From assembly GCF_000735605.1 (NCBI RefSeq), contig NZ_JPKG01000020.1, positions 1-64,000 of the forward strand: 64,000 bases of DNA, given 5' to 3'. Source of the DNA: Allobosea sp. LC85 (lineage in GTDB: Bacteria > Pseudomonadota > Alphaproteobacteria > Rhizobiales > Beijerinckiaceae). A program made the position numbers and the translations under genes. Shown here piece after piece: positions 24,077 through 36,423 of the stretch. The first letter of the stretch is position 1. Every line of letters begins with the position of its first letter. The notes under the pieces are model-generated. The model made no database searches. It saw only the letters and a program-made list of their open reading frames with translations, and was not told the DNA's origin.

Positions 24077-24763
24077 TCAGGCGATCCGGGTGCGGACGCT
24101 GCCGACGCCGTCGATGGCGCCTTCCAGCACGTCCCCCTTGACGACGGCTGCGACGCCTTCCGGCGTGCCGGTGAAGATCAGGTCGCCGGGAGCCAGCGCG
24201 ACGAGGCCGGAAAGATAGGCGATCGTCTCCGGCACGCTCCAGATCAGCTTGGCGAGATCGGAGGTCTGGCGAACACGGCCATTGACCGTGAGCTCGATCT
24301 TGCCGGCACCGGGATGGCCGCTCTGGCTCGCCGGCAGGATCTCTCCGATCGGGGCCGACTGGTCGAAGCCCTTGCCCATGTCCCAGGGGCGGCCGGTCTT
24401 CTTGGCTTCGCCCTGCAGGTCGCGGCGGGTCATGTCGAGCCCGGCGGCATAGCCATAGACATGCGAGAGCGCCTCGGACACCGGGATGTCGCGCCCGCCG
24501 GTGCCGATCGCGACGACCAGCTCCATTTCGTGATGCAGATCCCTGGTCTTGCTGGGATAGGGCATGTCGGTGCCGTTGATCACCAGCGCGTCCGCCGGCT
24601 TGGTGAAGAAAAACGGCTCCTCGCGGTCGGGATCGCCCCCCATCTCGCGGGTATGTTCGGCGTAGTTGCGCCCGACGCAGAAGATGCGGCGCACGGGGAA
24701 GAGCCCGCCGCCCGCTACCGGAACCGCGCTGATGGCGGGCGGTTCGATCACATAATTCGTCAT
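24077..24763 (-). CDS. Fumarylacetoacetate hydrolase family protein
   Basis: A 228-aa single-domain FAH-fold enzyme; members include hydrolases, decarboxylases and isomerases of oxo-acids. Hallmarks are [28 protein letters not shown], the metal-binding glutamates in [11 protein letters not shown] and aspartate in [26 protein letters not shown] and the basic C-terminus. ATG 24763 starts MTNYVIEPP; an earlier frame start at 24820 lacks family similarity. It is the first of a two-gene unit with the DapA-like enzyme. The gap to thiE upstream is 107 bp without a clear terminator, so read-through from the thiamine operon is possible. Confidence 0.9.
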   Translation of the reverse strand: MTNYVIEPPAISAVPVAGGGLFPVRRIFCVGRNYAEHTREMGGDPDREEPFFFTKPADALVINGTDMPYPSKTRDLHHEMELVVAIGTGGRDIPVSEALSHVYGYAAGLDMTRRDLQGEAKKTGRPWDMGKGFDQSAPIGEILPASQSGHPGAGKIELTVNGRVRQTSDLAKLIWSVPETIAYLSGLVALAPGDLIFTGTPEGVAAVVKGDVLEGAIDGVGSVRTRIA

Positions 24764-24870
24764 GACGCAGCGCTCCCTCGATGTCGTGCCGTTCATGAGC
24801 GAGCGACGGGCGCGAAGCAAGGGGCCGGCCGCTCGTGGCGGGGCTGCGCGCTCGGCATTGCCGCCGGGGT

Positions 24871-25541
24871 TCAGGTGGATGCAGGATGTTCTGCCGGCGT
24901 CGGCAGCAGCTGCTCGACCACCGCACGCAGCGCGCGCGCCGCCGCCTCGACATCGTCCTGCACGAATAGCGCACCGATCACGGCAATGCCGTCGGCCCCT
25001 GCTTCGATGACAGAAGCCGCATTGCTTGCCGTGATGCCGGCGATGGCTCCGACCGGGAGCGGTCCCAGTACGGCGGCAGCCCTGCGCCGCAGGGCCATGA
25101 AGCCGTCGAGCCCGAGGGAGGAGCCGGCATTGTCCTTGTGCGAGGTCTGGAAGACGCCGCCGATGCAGGCATAGTCGATCTTCGCCGACGCCAGCGTGGA
25201 GAGTTCGTCCTCATGCTTCAGCGTTGCGCCGATGATGGCGCGGGGCCCGAGCAGGCGGCGGGCATCGTTCGGCTTCATGTCGTCGGCGCCGAGATGGACG
25301 CCGTCAGCCCCCGAAGCGAGAGCGACATCGACCCGGTCGTTGATCAGCAGCGGCACCTTCGTGCCGTGCAGGGCCGAGCGGATGGCTCGGGCCTCGCGCA
25401 CCATCTCGCGCGTCGTCCCGGTCTTGGCGCGCAGCTGGATCAGGGTGGCGCCGCCATCGACCGCAGCACGCGCCAGATCGGCCAGCGAGCGGCCGCCCGC
25501 GATCTGCGGATCGACAATGCCGTAAAGGCGGATATCAACGC

Positions 25542-25545
<4 letters not shown>
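24871..25545 (-). CDS. thiE: Thiamine phosphate synthase ThiE
   Basis: Joins HMP-pyrophosphate to THZ-phosphate to give thiamine phosphate. A 224-aa TIM barrel. Motifs are [55 protein letters not shown], a phosphate-binding segment ([16 protein letters not shown]) and [26 protein letters not shown]. The GTG start at 25545 overlaps the thiM stop, giving translational coupling. It is the last thiamine gene of the thiC-thiM-thiE operon. Confidence 0.93.
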
Positions 25546-28345
<2,800 letters not shown>

Positions 28346-28429
28346 GCGGAGGTTAGGGCCGGCGGTGCTTGAACGCAACCCGGCAAGGAGCCGGATGCGG
28401 CCCGGCCATGCGGTGCCGGAATGCCGGCC

Positions 28430-28633
28430 TCAGGCGAGAATGTCGACGTTCTGGCCCTGGCCAGCGGCCAGATTGGCCTTCTGGGTCTCGGCGCTCTGCT
28501 GCAGGAGATCGACGAGCGCCTGATCGGAGGCCGCCTGTTGCTTCACCATCGCGGTCTGCAGGGTCTGGCGTGTCGAGGCTGCCTGGCTTGCGGCAAAGCT
28601 CTGGGCGATCGCGACGGATGTCTCACTCATCAT
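28430..28633 (-). CDS. Putative motility protein, YjfB-like
   Basis: A 67-aa small helical protein. The pattern SVAIAQSFAASQAASTRQTLQTAMVKQQAASDQALVDLLQQS (in parts), ending GQNVDILA, matches the YjfB-like putative motility family, whose role is unknown. ATG 28633 lies four bases after AGGAGA, and ATG 28630 seven bases after, so both are possible. It has no flagellar genes nearby. It stands alone between the TPP riboswitch and the OmpA gene. Confidence 0.65.
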   Translation of the reverse strand: MMSETSVAIAQSFAASQAASTRQTLQTAMVKQQAASDQALVDLLQQSAETQKANLAAGQGQNVDILA

Positions 28634-28740
28634 CAACTCTCCTAGCGGCAGGTCTTAAGGCTAAGAGCTTGCATATTCCTGAATCCGCCTGATCCAGGGA
28701 GACCGGCGCGACGGTCGCCCGCCGCGCCGGTTCGATCGGT

Positions 28741-30927
28741 TCATTGCGGCTGGTTCTGGCCGGCCAGCAGCGGGGTGATGCGTCGGAGCGTGACGCGGCG
28801 GTTCTCGCGGGCCGCCTCCTGCGTCTGCACCTTGAGATATTGCTCGCCATAGCCCTGCGTCGTCAGATTCTCCGGCGGCACCTGGAAGTCGCGCGTCAGG
28901 ATCTCGGCGACGGATTGGGCCCGGCGATCCGAGAGCGAGAGGTTGTCGACGTCCGGGCCGACGGCGTCGGTATGGCCCTCGACCAGGAAGATCTCGTTCG
29001 GCGCGCGCTGCAATGCCTGGCGGATCGAGGCGGCAATCACCGAAAGCCGCTGCGCCTGGGTGGGAGCGACTTCCCACGATCCGGTCTCGAATGTCACCGT
29101 GTCGATATCGACGCTGCGCATGCGGGCGCGCAGGTCCGGCGAGTAGCGTACCTCGTCGAGCGTGTAGCGACGCGGGATCGCGGCGATCGGCGGGGCGGTG
29201 ATCGTCTCGTAGATCAGGCGCTCATCGGCCTGTTCGGCGTCGACGATATAGCGCTCGCGCGGGATCGGCAGCGGCGGCGGCGGCAGCACGACGATCTCAT
29301 CCGAGAAGCGCATATCCGGGCGATCGCGGCGGGTGTTGTCGATGATCACGACCTCATCGCCATCGCGCATCCGCCGGGTCCGGCGGATCAGGCGGCCCTC
29401 CTCGTCGGTCACGGTGATGATGCGGCTGCCGTCCGGCCGTTCGAACACGGTGACGTTCTCGTCGCCCCGCCGTTCGGTGCGCCCCTGCCAGCCGAGGTCG
29501 CGGAAGCGCTCGGTCTCGTCGCGGCGGATGATGGCACGGTCGTCGTCGCGGATGATCGTGCGCCCCGGCTCGCGGATGATCGTCACGTCGCCCTCGCGAC
29601 GCTCCTCGCGGCGCCCGCGGACATCATCGAGGCGGGTAGCGCCCTGCGTCGCCATGATGCCGCCGAGCACACCAACGCCAAGGCCGATCGCGGCTGCGCC
29701 ACCGAGCCCGATGCCACCGCGGCGGCCTTGGCGGTCAGGAGGGGGCGGTTGCCCGGGGCCGGCGGCTGGAGGCTGGCCGGCCGGAGGGGGAGCGAGCGTC
29801 TGGCCTGGTTGCGGCGGAGCAACTGGCGGCGGGACTGCGCCGGGCGCTGCCGGCGGCTGAGCGGGCAGGGTCGCCGGGGCCTGACCGGGTGTTGCAGCAG
29901 GTGGCTGGCCGGTTGGCGGCGCACCGGGCGCACGACCGCCCGGAGGCGGCACGAGCGGCTGGGCCGCGGGCGGTTGGGCTTGCGGAGCGGTTCCTGGAAC
30001 CGGCGCTGGCGTCGGGCGAGCTGCCGGGGGCTGATTCGGAGCCGCTGCCGGAGCCTGGCCGGCCGGCGACGTACCGGGCGCACGGCCGGCAGGAGGCGGC
30101 ACCAGCGGCGCGGTCGCGGGCGGTTGGGTTTGCGGAGCGGCTCCTGGTACCGGCGCAGGCGTCGGACGCACCGCTGGCGGCTGGCCGGGCGCTGGCACCG
30201 GAGGCTGCGCGGTGGATGGTGGCGCACCAGGAGCGCGACCTCCCGGAGGCGGCGTCAGCGGCGCGGTTGCGGGAGGCTGCGCCTGTGGCGCCGGCATCGG
30301 ACGGGCTGCCGGCGGCTGGCCGGGAGCCGGGACAGGGGGCTGGACGCGTGGCGGCACGGCCTGAGGTTGGCTGGGCTGGGATGGTGGAGCCGGACGCGGC
30401 ACCTGAGGCGCGGAGGATGGAGGCGCCGGCGTTTGCCGGGTCGCGGGCGGCTGACCGGGCACGGGTAGCGGTCGCGCGGCAGGCGGACGTCCGGGTTCGC
30501 CGGGTCCCGGCGCGGTGATCGGCGGCACGGGGCGCGGCATCGGCGGGTCGCGGCGCGGTTCAGGCGGCGGGCCGGCAGGTGGGCGTGGCTGCGCGGGCGG
30601 CGCGGCGCTTGGTGCCGGAGGCGCGACTGGCCGCTGGATCGCCGGCGGCGCCCCGGGTGCTGCGGGAGCAGGCCGTGGGCGTTCAGCACCGGGCGGGCGC
30701 GCCTCGCCAGGTCCGGCTCCAGGTCCGGCTCCAGGTCCGGGTCGCGGTGCGCCGGGCGCCCCCGGCGGGCGAGGCCGGCGCGGCTGCCCGGGCTCTTCGT
30801 CCGACGGCGCAGGAGCCTGCGCTAGTCTCATCGGTGCCTGCGCCGGTTCGACCGCGAAGCCGCCATGCGACAGGGTCAGGCCGGGGAGGACAGTACCGAT
30901 CAGAAGCCAGTTTTTCGTGCGCGTCAT
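28741..30927 (-). CDS. Proline-rich OmpA-family outer membrane protein
   Basis: A 728-aa envelope protein. The signal peptide (KNWLLIGTVLPGLTLSHGGFAVEPAQA) is followed by about 350 residues very rich in Pro, Ala, Gly and Gln with imperfect tandem repeats. Next come a glycine-rich hydrophobic stretch (RGGIGLGGAAAIGLGVGVLGGIM), a charged region (RTIIRDDDRAIIRRDETERF), and a C-terminal OmpA/MotB peptidoglycan-binding domain: TFETGSWEVAP, IFLVEGHTDAVGPDVDNLSLSDRRAQSVAEIL (in parts), GYGEQYLKVQTQEAARENRRV. The proline-rich part probably spans the periplasm. ATG 30927 gives the best signal peptide; ATG 30960 is in frame. Similar proteins are common in Rhizobiales, with repeat length varying among strains. 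Confidence 0.88.
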   Translation of the reverse strand: MTRTKNWLLIGTVLPGLTLSHGGFAVEPAQAPMRLAQAPAPSDEEPGQPRRPRPPGAPGAPRPGPGAGPGAGPGEARPPGAERPRPAPAAPGAPPAIQRPVAPPAPSAAPPAQPRPPAGPPPEPRRDPPMPRPVPPITAPGPGEPGRPPAARPLPVPGQPPATRQTPAPPSSAPQVPRPAPPSQPSQPQAVPPRVQPPVPAPGQPPAARPMPAPQAQPPATAPLTPPPGGRAPGAPPSTAQPPVPAPGQPPAVRPTPAPVPGAAPQTQPPATAPLVPPPAGRAPGTSPAGQAPAAAPNQPPAARPTPAPVPGTAPQAQPPAAQPLVPPPGGRAPGAPPTGQPPAATPGQAPATLPAQPPAAPGAVPPPVAPPQPGQTLAPPPAGQPPAAGPGQPPPPDRQGRRGGIGLGGAAAIGLGVGVLGGIMATQGATRLDDVRGRREERREGDVTIIREPGRTIIRDDDRAIIRRDETERFRDLGWQGRTERRGDENVTVFERPDGSRIITVTDEEGRLIRRTRRMRDGDEVVIIDNTRRDRPDMRFSDEIVVLPPPPLPIPRERYIVDAEQADERLIYETITAPPIAAIPRRYTLDEVRYSPDLRARMRSVDIDTVTFETGSWEVAPTQAQRLSVIAASIRQALQRAPNEIFLVEGHTDAVGPDVDNLSLSDRRAQSVAEILTRDFQVPPENLTTQGYGEQYLKVQTQEAARENRRVTLRRITPLLAGQNQPQ
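29914..30330 (-). repeat. Three imperfect tandem repeats in the proline-rich region
   Basis: Three units of roughly 105-140 bp (about 29914-30045, 30052-30190, 30215-30325) share blocks such as accgggcgcacg...ggaggcggcac and gcgggcggttggg. They encode repeats of the type PPPGGRAPG...PAPGQPPAARPTPAP. Unit copy number is likely to vary. Confidence 0.7.
30709..30748 (-). repeat. 12-bp microrepeat in the proline-rich region
   Basis: The unit ctccaggtccgg recurs about three times in tandem and encodes (Gly-Pro-Gly-Ala) runs. It is in frame, so slippage would change linker length without a frameshift. Confidence 0.75.
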
Positions 30928-31049
30928 GAGTTCCGTTTCCGTTTCATTGGCGATCGGCATCAGCGCCGAAAGGCGCTGAACCCGTCATGAACCGAAAACG
31001 GCCGAAATCGGGCAGGGTTCCCTCTGCCCGACCTGTGCCGGGCGGGTAA

Positions 31050-31146
31050 GATCATCGGACCGGAAATCATATCCGGTCCGATAATCTAACCTTCTGTGTT
31101 CGCATCGGCTTTCCCGAAAACCGCAATCCACTTTTCGGGCCGATGC
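31050..31146 (-). repeat. Dispersed two-hairpin intergenic repeat, copy 3
   Basis: Same element as at 2584 but in the opposite orientation: palindrome gatcatcggaccgg...ccggtccgataatc first, then gcatcggctttcccgaaaaccgcaatccacttttcgggccgatgc (in parts). It ends two bases before the stop of the polysaccharide deacetylase-family gene, so read on the minus strand it lies just after that gene, with the cgaaaagtgg half first, as in copies 1 and 4. Confidence 0.85.
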
Positions 31147-31147
31147 T

Positions 31148-32047
31148 TTAGAGCCCCGCCTCTGCCTTTACATGGCGGGCGATCTCGGCGTGGCTGGCAA
31201 ACCAGCAATCGCCCTTCGCCTTGGCATGCCGGATCAGTTCTTCGAGGATCCAGATGCGCGAGCGGTAGGTGATGACATGCGGATGCATGGTCAGCAGGAA
31301 GAGCCCACCTTCCTCATGGGCGCGGTCGAACTCGCGCCGGAAGATGTCGAATACGGCTTCCGGTGCCGTGTAGGGCCGCAGCGCCTGGAAGCGGTTCATG
31401 TTGAAATAGACCGCATCGTCGCGGATCCATTCGACCGGGAGCTCGATCATGCCCGTCGGCTCGCCCTTCTCGATGATCTCGTAAGGGTCGTCATCGGCGA
31501 AGAGCGAGGAATCGTAGAGCAGGCCGAGTTCGCGCTCGATGCTCAGGGTCACTTCCGAAAAATCCCAGGACGGCGTGCGCATGCCGACTGGCCTGACGCC
31601 GGTGATCTTCTCCAGCGTATCGGCTGAGCGCAGATGCAGTTCGCGCTCGGCCTCCGGCGGCACGGCGGTGTTGACCTCGTGGATCCAGCCATGCAGGCCG
31701 ATCTCGTGGCCTTCCGCGATGACGCGGCGTTGCTCCTCGGGATAGAGCAGGGCGGTCACCGCCGGCACGAAGAAGGTCGCCTGGATCTGTTCCTTCGCCA
31801 TCAGGTCGAGGATGCGCGGCATGCCGACGCGGTTGCCATACTGGCCCCAGGAGAGACGGCCGACCGACTTGCCGCCATCGCGCAGTTCGTTCGTCTCGTG
31901 ATCGACGTCGAAGGATAGGGCGACGGCGCAGCGCGCGCCGTTCTTCCATCTGGCCGGCTTCAGGTTGCGGCCCGCGCGCACGCGCTCGACCTTGCCGCGC
32001 CAGACCTCCTCGGGCCATTGCCAGGGTTCGAGAGCAGGTGCGGTCAT
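31148..32047 (-). CDS. Polysaccharide deacetylase family (PuuE/allantoinase-like) hydrolase
   Basis: A 299-aa NodB-homology enzyme. Metal and catalytic motifs are ALSFDVDHETN, EIGLHGWIHEV, GMRTPSWDFSEVTL and LTMHPHVITYRSRI. Cytoplasmic members of this type act on C-N bonds of small molecules such as allantoin rather than on polysaccharide, and no signal peptide is present here. It is the last gene of a leftward unit with an oligopeptide-type ABC transporter and a creatininase-family enzyme, which supports an amide or cyclic-amide substrate. The start has AAGGAC ten bases upstream. The precise substrate is unknown. Confidence 0.85.
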   Translation of the reverse strand: MTAPALEPWQWPEEVWRGKVERVRAGRNLKPARWKNGARCAVALSFDVDHETNELRDGGKSVGRLSWGQYGNRVGMPRILDLMAKEQIQATFFVPAVTALLYPEEQRRVIAEGHEIGLHGWIHEVNTAVPPEAERELHLRSADTLEKITGVRPVGMRTPSWDFSEVTLSIERELGLLYDSSLFADDDPYEIIEKGEPTGMIELPVEWIRDDAVYFNMNRFQALRPYTAPEAVFDIFRREFDRAHEEGGLFLLTMHPHVITYRSRIWILEELIRHAKAKGDCWFASHAEIARHVKAEAGL

Positions 32048-32060
32048 GGCGGAATGTCCT

Positions 32061-33788
32061 TCAGGCTGGCGGGGCGGTCGGCAGGACCGGCACGGCGGCC
32101 AGGAGCCTGCGGGTGTAATCGTGGCGCGGGTTGTCGTAGATCTGGCCTGCCGGCCCCTCCTCGACGATCCTGCCGCGATACATGATCGCGACTCGGTCGC
32201 AGAGATGGCGCACCACCGAGAGGTCGTGCGAGATGAAGATCAGGGTCAGGTTCAGCTCGCTCCGCAGCCGCATCAGCAGGTTGATGATCTGTGCCTGGAT
32301 GGAGACGTCGAGCGAGGCGACGGGCTCGTCGCAGACCACGACATCGGGCTGCATGGCGAGCGCTCGCGCAATCGCGACGCGCTGGCGCTGGCCGCCGGAA
32401 AATTGATGCGGATAGCGGCTCGCGAAGGCGGGATCGAGTCCGACGGCTGCGAGCCATTGCCGGACATATTCGGCCGCCCCCGCCCTGGTGACGATGCCAT
32501 GTGCGATCGGCCCCTCGGCGATGCTGTCGCCGATGCTCATGCGTGGATTGAGCGAGGCGAACGGATCCTGGAAGATGGTCTGGATCCGGGTGGTGTTCTT
32601 GTGCGGCCGCTCGCCGCCGCCCATCACCGGCTCGCCCTCCAGCCGCACCGTGCCGGAGTTCGGCGCGTAAATGCCGGCCGCCATGCGCCCAAGCGTTGAT
32701 TTGCCCGAACCTGACTCGCCGACGAGGCCGAGCGCCTCGCCTCGCGGTACGGTCAGACTGACGGAATCGACGGCCTGGACGCCACGGCTTGGTTGCGACA
32801 GCCCAAGCTTCTGGCCGAGCAGGCGCAGGATGCCGGGCGGGGTCTGGAACAGCTTGCTGACGTCCTGAATGACGAAATAGGAGGCGTCCGACTTCGATCC
32901 GCGCGACGGCGAGGCACCGGACATGCGTGCCGGCGGCGATGCATCCGGGACACCGCCTCCGCGGGCCAGGAAGGTGCCCGGCTTGGCACGGGACGGCAGC
33001 GAATCGAGCAGCGACTGGGTGTAGGGATGCTGCGGCCGGGTCAGAACGTCGAGCACCGGCCCGGTCTCGACGATTTTGCCGTAGCGCATCACACAGACGC
33101 GGCTGGCGATCGAGGCGACTGTCGCGAGGTCATGGCTGATCCAGATCAACGCCGTGCCGAGCTCCGCCACCAGTTCCTTCATTTCGGCCAGGATCTCGGC
33201 CTGGATTGAGACATCGAGCGCCGTGGTCGGTTCGTCGCAGATGATCAGCTTTGGCCGGTGCAGCAACGCGATGGCGATGGCGACGCGCTGGCGCATTCCG
33301 CCGGAGAACTGATGCGGGTAGAAATCAACCTTCGTCTCGGGCTCCGGAATCCGGACCTGCGCGAGCGCTGCGATGGCGCGCCTGCGCCCTTCCTCGGCAG
33401 AAACCTTCTCATGCGCCTCCAGCGCCAACAGGATCTGGGCGCCGATGGTCAGGACCGGGTTCAGCGTCATCAGCGGGTCCTGGAAGACCATCGAGATGGC
33501 CTTGCCGCGAATGGCGCGGAGGTCGCGGGAGGGCAATCCGATCAACTCGCGCCCTTCGAGCCGGATCGAGCCGCTCTCGATTTTTCCTGGCGGGTCGATC
33601 AGGCCAATGATCGAGAAACCCGTGATGCTCTTGCCGGAGCCGGATTCGCCGACGAGGCCCATGACCTCGCCGCGCTTCAGCGAGAAGGAGACGCCGTCGA
33701 CGGCTTTCACGATTCCGGCGCGGGTGTGGAAATGCGTCGCGAGGTCACGGACCTCGAGCAGCGGCGCCGTCTTGGCCGAGTCGCTCAT
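32061..33788 (-). CDS. Fused dipeptide/oligopeptide ABC ATPase (DppD-DppF type)
   Basis: A 575-aa protein with two complete ATPase domains. Domain 1 (about 1-270) has [29 protein letters not shown] and [20 protein letters not shown]. Domain 2 (about 300-575) has [28 protein letters not shown] and [20 protein letters not shown]. Both carry the oligopeptide C-terminal signature ([31 protein letters not shown]). Such fusions power DppBC-type permeases for di-/oligopeptides, nickel or related solutes. The start overlaps the dppC stop in ATGA. It works with the two permeases upstream and the binding protein at 37220. Confidence 0.93.
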   Translation of the reverse strand: MSDSAKTAPLLEVRDLATHFHTRAGIVKAVDGVSFSLKRGEVMGLVGESGSGKSITGFSIIGLIDPPGKIESGSIRLEGRELIGLPSRDLRAIRGKAISMVFQDPLMTLNPVLTIGAQILLALEAHEKVSAEEGRRRAIAALAQVRIPEPETKVDFYPHQFSGGMRQRVAIAIALLHRPKLIICDEPTTALDVSIQAEILAEMKELVAELGTALIWISHDLATVASIASRVCVMRYGKIVETGPVLDVLTRPQHPYTQSLLDSLPSRAKPGTFLARGGGVPDASPPARMSGASPSRGSKSDASYFVIQDVSKLFQTPPGILRLLGQKLGLSQPSRGVQAVDSVSLTVPRGEALGLVGESGSGKSTLGRMAAGIYAPNSGTVRLEGEPVMGGGERPHKNTTRIQTIFQDPFASLNPRMSIGDSIAEGPIAHGIVTRAGAAEYVRQWLAAVGLDPAFASRYPHQFSGGQRQRVAIARALAMQPDVVVCDEPVASLDVSIQAQIINLLMRLRSELNLTLIFISHDLSVVRHLCDRVAIMYRGRIVEEGPAGQIYDNPRHDYTRRLLAAVPVLPTAPPA

Positions 33789-34663
33789 CGTCTAAGCCTC
33801 GGGTTGACCTGCTCGCGGATCTGGTCGCCGACGAGGTTGATGGCGACGATCAGGATGATCAGCGCGACGCCGGGATAGATCGAGATCCAGTAGCGGCCCG
33901 ACATCATGTACTGGAAGCCGTTGGAGATCAGCATGCCGAGCGAGGGCTCGGTTACCGGCAGGCCTACGCCGAGGAAGGAAAGCGTCGCTTCGAGCGCGAT
34001 CGCATTCGCCACCTGTACCGTCGCGACCACGATCAAGGGCGGCAGGCAGTTCGGCAGGATATGGCGCCAGACCACCCGGCGCGCCGGCAGCGGCGTCGAG
34101 AAGGCGGCCTCGACATAGTCCTTGCCCCGCTCGGCCGCGGCTGCGCCATGGGCGGTGCGGGCAAAATAGGCATATTGCGCGGCTGCCAGCGCCGCGATCA
34201 GCTGGAATTTGCCCTGGCCGAGCACGGCCGAGATCACCAGCGCGAGCAGGATCGCCGGGAAGGCAAGCTGGAGGTCGATGATGCGCATGATGAACGCTTC
34301 CCAGCGGCCACCGAGATAGGCGGCGGTGATGCCGAGCGTGACGCCGAGCGTGAAGGCGAGCGAACCGGCGATCAGCCCCATCTGCAGCGAGATGCGCAGG
34401 CCGTAGAGGATGGCCGAGAACAGGTCGCGGCCCTGGGCATCGGTGCCGAGCAAATGCGTGAAGCCGCCGGAGCCGACATAGCCGGGCGGGCGACGCGCAT
34501 CTGACAGGGCGAGGTTGGCGAGATCATAAGGGTTCTGCGGCGCGATCCAGGGCGCAAGCAGCGCCACGCCGATCATCAGCACGACGACGACGAGGGCTGC
34601 GAGCGCCACCTTGCTCTCGCGGAACTCGTTCCAGAAACGGGCGAGGGGCGAAGCCTGCTTCAT
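33785..34663 (-). CDS. Dipeptide ABC transporter permease (DppC type)
   Basis: A 292-aa inner-membrane permease with an N-terminal span (VALAALVVVVLMIGVALLAPWIAP), the DppC-type HLLGTDAQGRDLFSAILYGLRISLQ, and the EAA loop (YVEAAFSTPLPARRVVWRHILPNCLPPLIV). It ends in IILIVAINLVGDQIREQVNPR, typical of the family. ATG 34663 overlaps the stop of the upstream permease (TAATG). The open frame extends to 35158, but that part is shadow of the other permease. It pairs with the DppB-type permease. Confidence 0.92.
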   Translation of the reverse strand: MKQASPLARFWNEFRESKVALAALVVVVLMIGVALLAPWIAPQNPYDLANLALSDARRPPGYVGSGGFTHLLGTDAQGRDLFSAILYGLRISLQMGLIAGSLAFTLGVTLGITAAYLGGRWEAFIMRIIDLQLAFPAILLALVISAVLGQGKFQLIAALAAAQYAYFARTAHGAAAAERGKDYVEAAFSTPLPARRVVWRHILPNCLPPLIVVATVQVANAIALEATLSFLGVGLPVTEPSLGMLISNGFQYMMSGRYWISIYPGVALIILIVAINLVGDQIREQVNPRLRR

Positions 34664-35634
34664 TACGCGCGCGCCTTCCTCAGGCGCGGATCGAGCGCGA
34701 CATAGGTCAGATCGACCAGGAAATTGATGGTGATGAAGACGAAGGCGACGAGCATCAGATAGGCGACCATGACCGGCCGGTCGAGAGAGGTGATGGAATC
34801 GATGATCAGCTTGCCGATGCCGGGCCAGGAGAAGATCGTCTCGGTGACGACCGCGAAGGCAAGCGTCGACGCGAATTCGAGTCCGAAGACGGTGACGATC
34901 GGGATCGCGATCAGGCGCAGCACATGCCGGCGCAGCACGGTCCATTCCGAAAGGCCGGCGGCCCGGGCAAATTTCACCGTATCGGTCAGCATCACCTCGC
35001 GCGTCCCGGCCCGGGCCAGCCGGGTCATCAGGGCAAGCTTGAAGAAGGCCAGGTTGAGGGCCGGCAGCAGGAGGTGGCTCAGTCCGTTCAGCGTCAGAAA
35101 GCTCCACTCGACGCCGAAAAGCGAAGCCGTCTCGCCGCGGCCGCCGGCAGGCAGCCATTGCAGCTCGACCGCGAAGGTGATGATCAGAACCAGGCCGATC
35201 CAGAAGGTCGGCACGGAGAAACCGAGGATCGAGATCGCCATGATGATCTTGGCAAGCAGGCTGTCGGGCTTGTAGCCGGCATAGATGCCGGCCGGCACAC
35301 CGATCAGGGCCGCTCCGAAGACGGCAGCCAGCGTCAGCTCCAGCGTCGCTGGCAGACGCGAGAGGATGAGGTCCAGCACCGGCATGCCGAAGACGAAGGA
35401 ACGGCCAAAATCGCCGTGGAGCACACGCCCGAGGAAAGTGAAAAACTGCTCCCAGAGCGGACGATCGAGCCCGTAGCGGGCAATCGTCTCCAGTCTCATC
35501 TCCTGGCTGACATCGGGCCCGATCAGCACGTCGATCGGGTTGCCGATGGCGTAGACGCCGACGAAGACCAGCGCCGACATGACGAGCATCACCAGCAGCG
35601 CCTGGACGATGCGCCCGAGGATGTGCCCTAGCAT
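34663..35634 (-). CDS. Dipeptide ABC transporter permease (DppB type)
   Basis: A 323-aa permease with first span VQALLVMLVMSALVFVGVYAIGNPID, then DRPLWEQFFTFLGRVLHGDFGRSFVFGMPV (in parts) and the EAA-like loop (ARAGTREVMLTDTVKFARAAGLSEWTVLRRHVLRLIAIPIV). It ends AFVFITINFLVDLTYVALDPRLR. All are standard DppB features. It follows the creatininase-family gene by 25 bp and overlaps the next permease, so the whole leftward block (36361 to 31148) appears to be one transcript. Confidence 0.93.
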   Translation of the reverse strand: MLGHILGRIVQALLVMLVMSALVFVGVYAIGNPIDVLIGPDVSQEMRLETIARYGLDRPLWEQFFTFLGRVLHGDFGRSFVFGMPVLDLILSRLPATLELTLAAVFGAALIGVPAGIYAGYKPDSLLAKIIMAISILGFSVPTFWIGLVLIITFAVELQWLPAGGRGETASLFGVEWSFLTLNGLSHLLLPALNLAFFKLALMTRLARAGTREVMLTDTVKFARAAGLSEWTVLRRHVLRLIAIPIVTVFGLEFASTLAFAVVTETIFSWPGIGKLIIDSITSLDRPVMVAYLMLVAFVFITINFLVDLTYVALDPRLRKARA

Positions 35635-35659
35635 CTGACGAAGCGCCTGGCGCCTGCGG

Positions 35660-36361
35660 TCACGGCCAGTTCTCCGCGATCACTGCCCGCGTCTCCTCGA
35701 CGCCTACCTGCCAGAGGCTGAGCATCTCATTGTCGGAGCGCTGGTAGCGCCCGTGAAAATTGCCATCGCCCAGGATCTCACGCTTCTTCGCCGGGTTCGA
35801 GGCTTGATAGAGCGCGCGGTCGAAGGGCGGCTTTACCGCATCCGGCATGGCGACGCCCTCGAGCCGCGTCCAGGGGAAGTTCTCCATCCAGGAGGCATGC
35901 GAGGCGGCAGGATCGACCGCCTTCACCGCCGCCTGGAAGCGCGGCCCTGCCCACCAATCATGCAGCTTGACGCTGGCATCGGGGCGGCGGCCCATCCATT
36001 CCGTGCAGAAGGTCATCACGGGTGCATTGCCGCCATGGCCGTTGACCAACACGATGCGGCGGAAGCCGGAGCGGTAGAAGCCCTCCAGCATGTCCTCGAT
36101 CAGTGCGACATAGGTGCTCATCCGCAGCGAGACGGTGCCCGGGAAGGCGACGAAGCCTGGCGTCATGCCATAAGCCAGCACCGGGAAGACGGGTACGTTC
36201 AGAGGCTCGGCCGCGTCGTCAGCCACTTTTCCTGCCAGGATAGTGTCGGTGGCGAGGCTCAGATAGGCGTGCTGCTCGACACAGCCGAGCGGCAGCACGC
36301 AGCGGTCATCCCGCTGGGCCTGCGCTTCGATCTGCATCCAGTTCATCTCGGCGACGCGCAC
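35660..36361 (-). CDS. Creatininase family amidohydrolase, copy 1
   Basis: A 233-aa metal-dependent hydrolase of the creatininase/MftE family, whose members open amides, often cyclic. Metal-ligand motifs are CVLPLGCVEQHAYLSLATDT (Glu, His, Asp) and IVLVNGHGGNAPVM. The GTG start at 36361 (VRVAEMNWMQ) follows AAGGA with seven spacer bases; a longer frame to 36424 would run into the operator. It is the first gene of the leftward operon with the peptide-type transporter. A MarR-type palindrome lies 63 bp upstream. A second creatininase-family gene is at 56384, within the ugp operon. Confidence 0.9.
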   Translation of the reverse strand: MRVAEMNWMQIEAQAQRDDRCVLPLGCVEQHAYLSLATDTILAGKVADDAAEPLNVPVFPVLAYGMTPGFVAFPGTVSLRMSTYVALIEDMLEGFYRSGFRRIVLVNGHGGNAPVMTFCTEWMGRRPDASVKLHDWWAGPRFQAAVKAVDPAASHASWMENFPWTRLEGVAMPDAVKPPFDRALYQASNPAKKREILGDGNFHGRYQRSDNEMLSLWQVGVEETRAVIAENWP

Positions 36362-36423
36362 GGCCCGTTCCTTGCTTTTCTCTGGCAGTGCGCCATCCTT
36401 GACTCCCAGCCAGAACGTCGTCA

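Noticed and set aside
24054..24974. N-terminal extension of the DapA-like frame
   Set aside because: It covers the FAA-hydrolase-family gene out of frame and is arginine-rich nonsense; ATG 24053 has a proper ribosome site.
34664..35158. N-terminal extension of the DppC-type permease
   Set aside because: It is shadow of the DppB-type gene, while ATG 34663 overlaps the DppB stop as expected for coupled genes.
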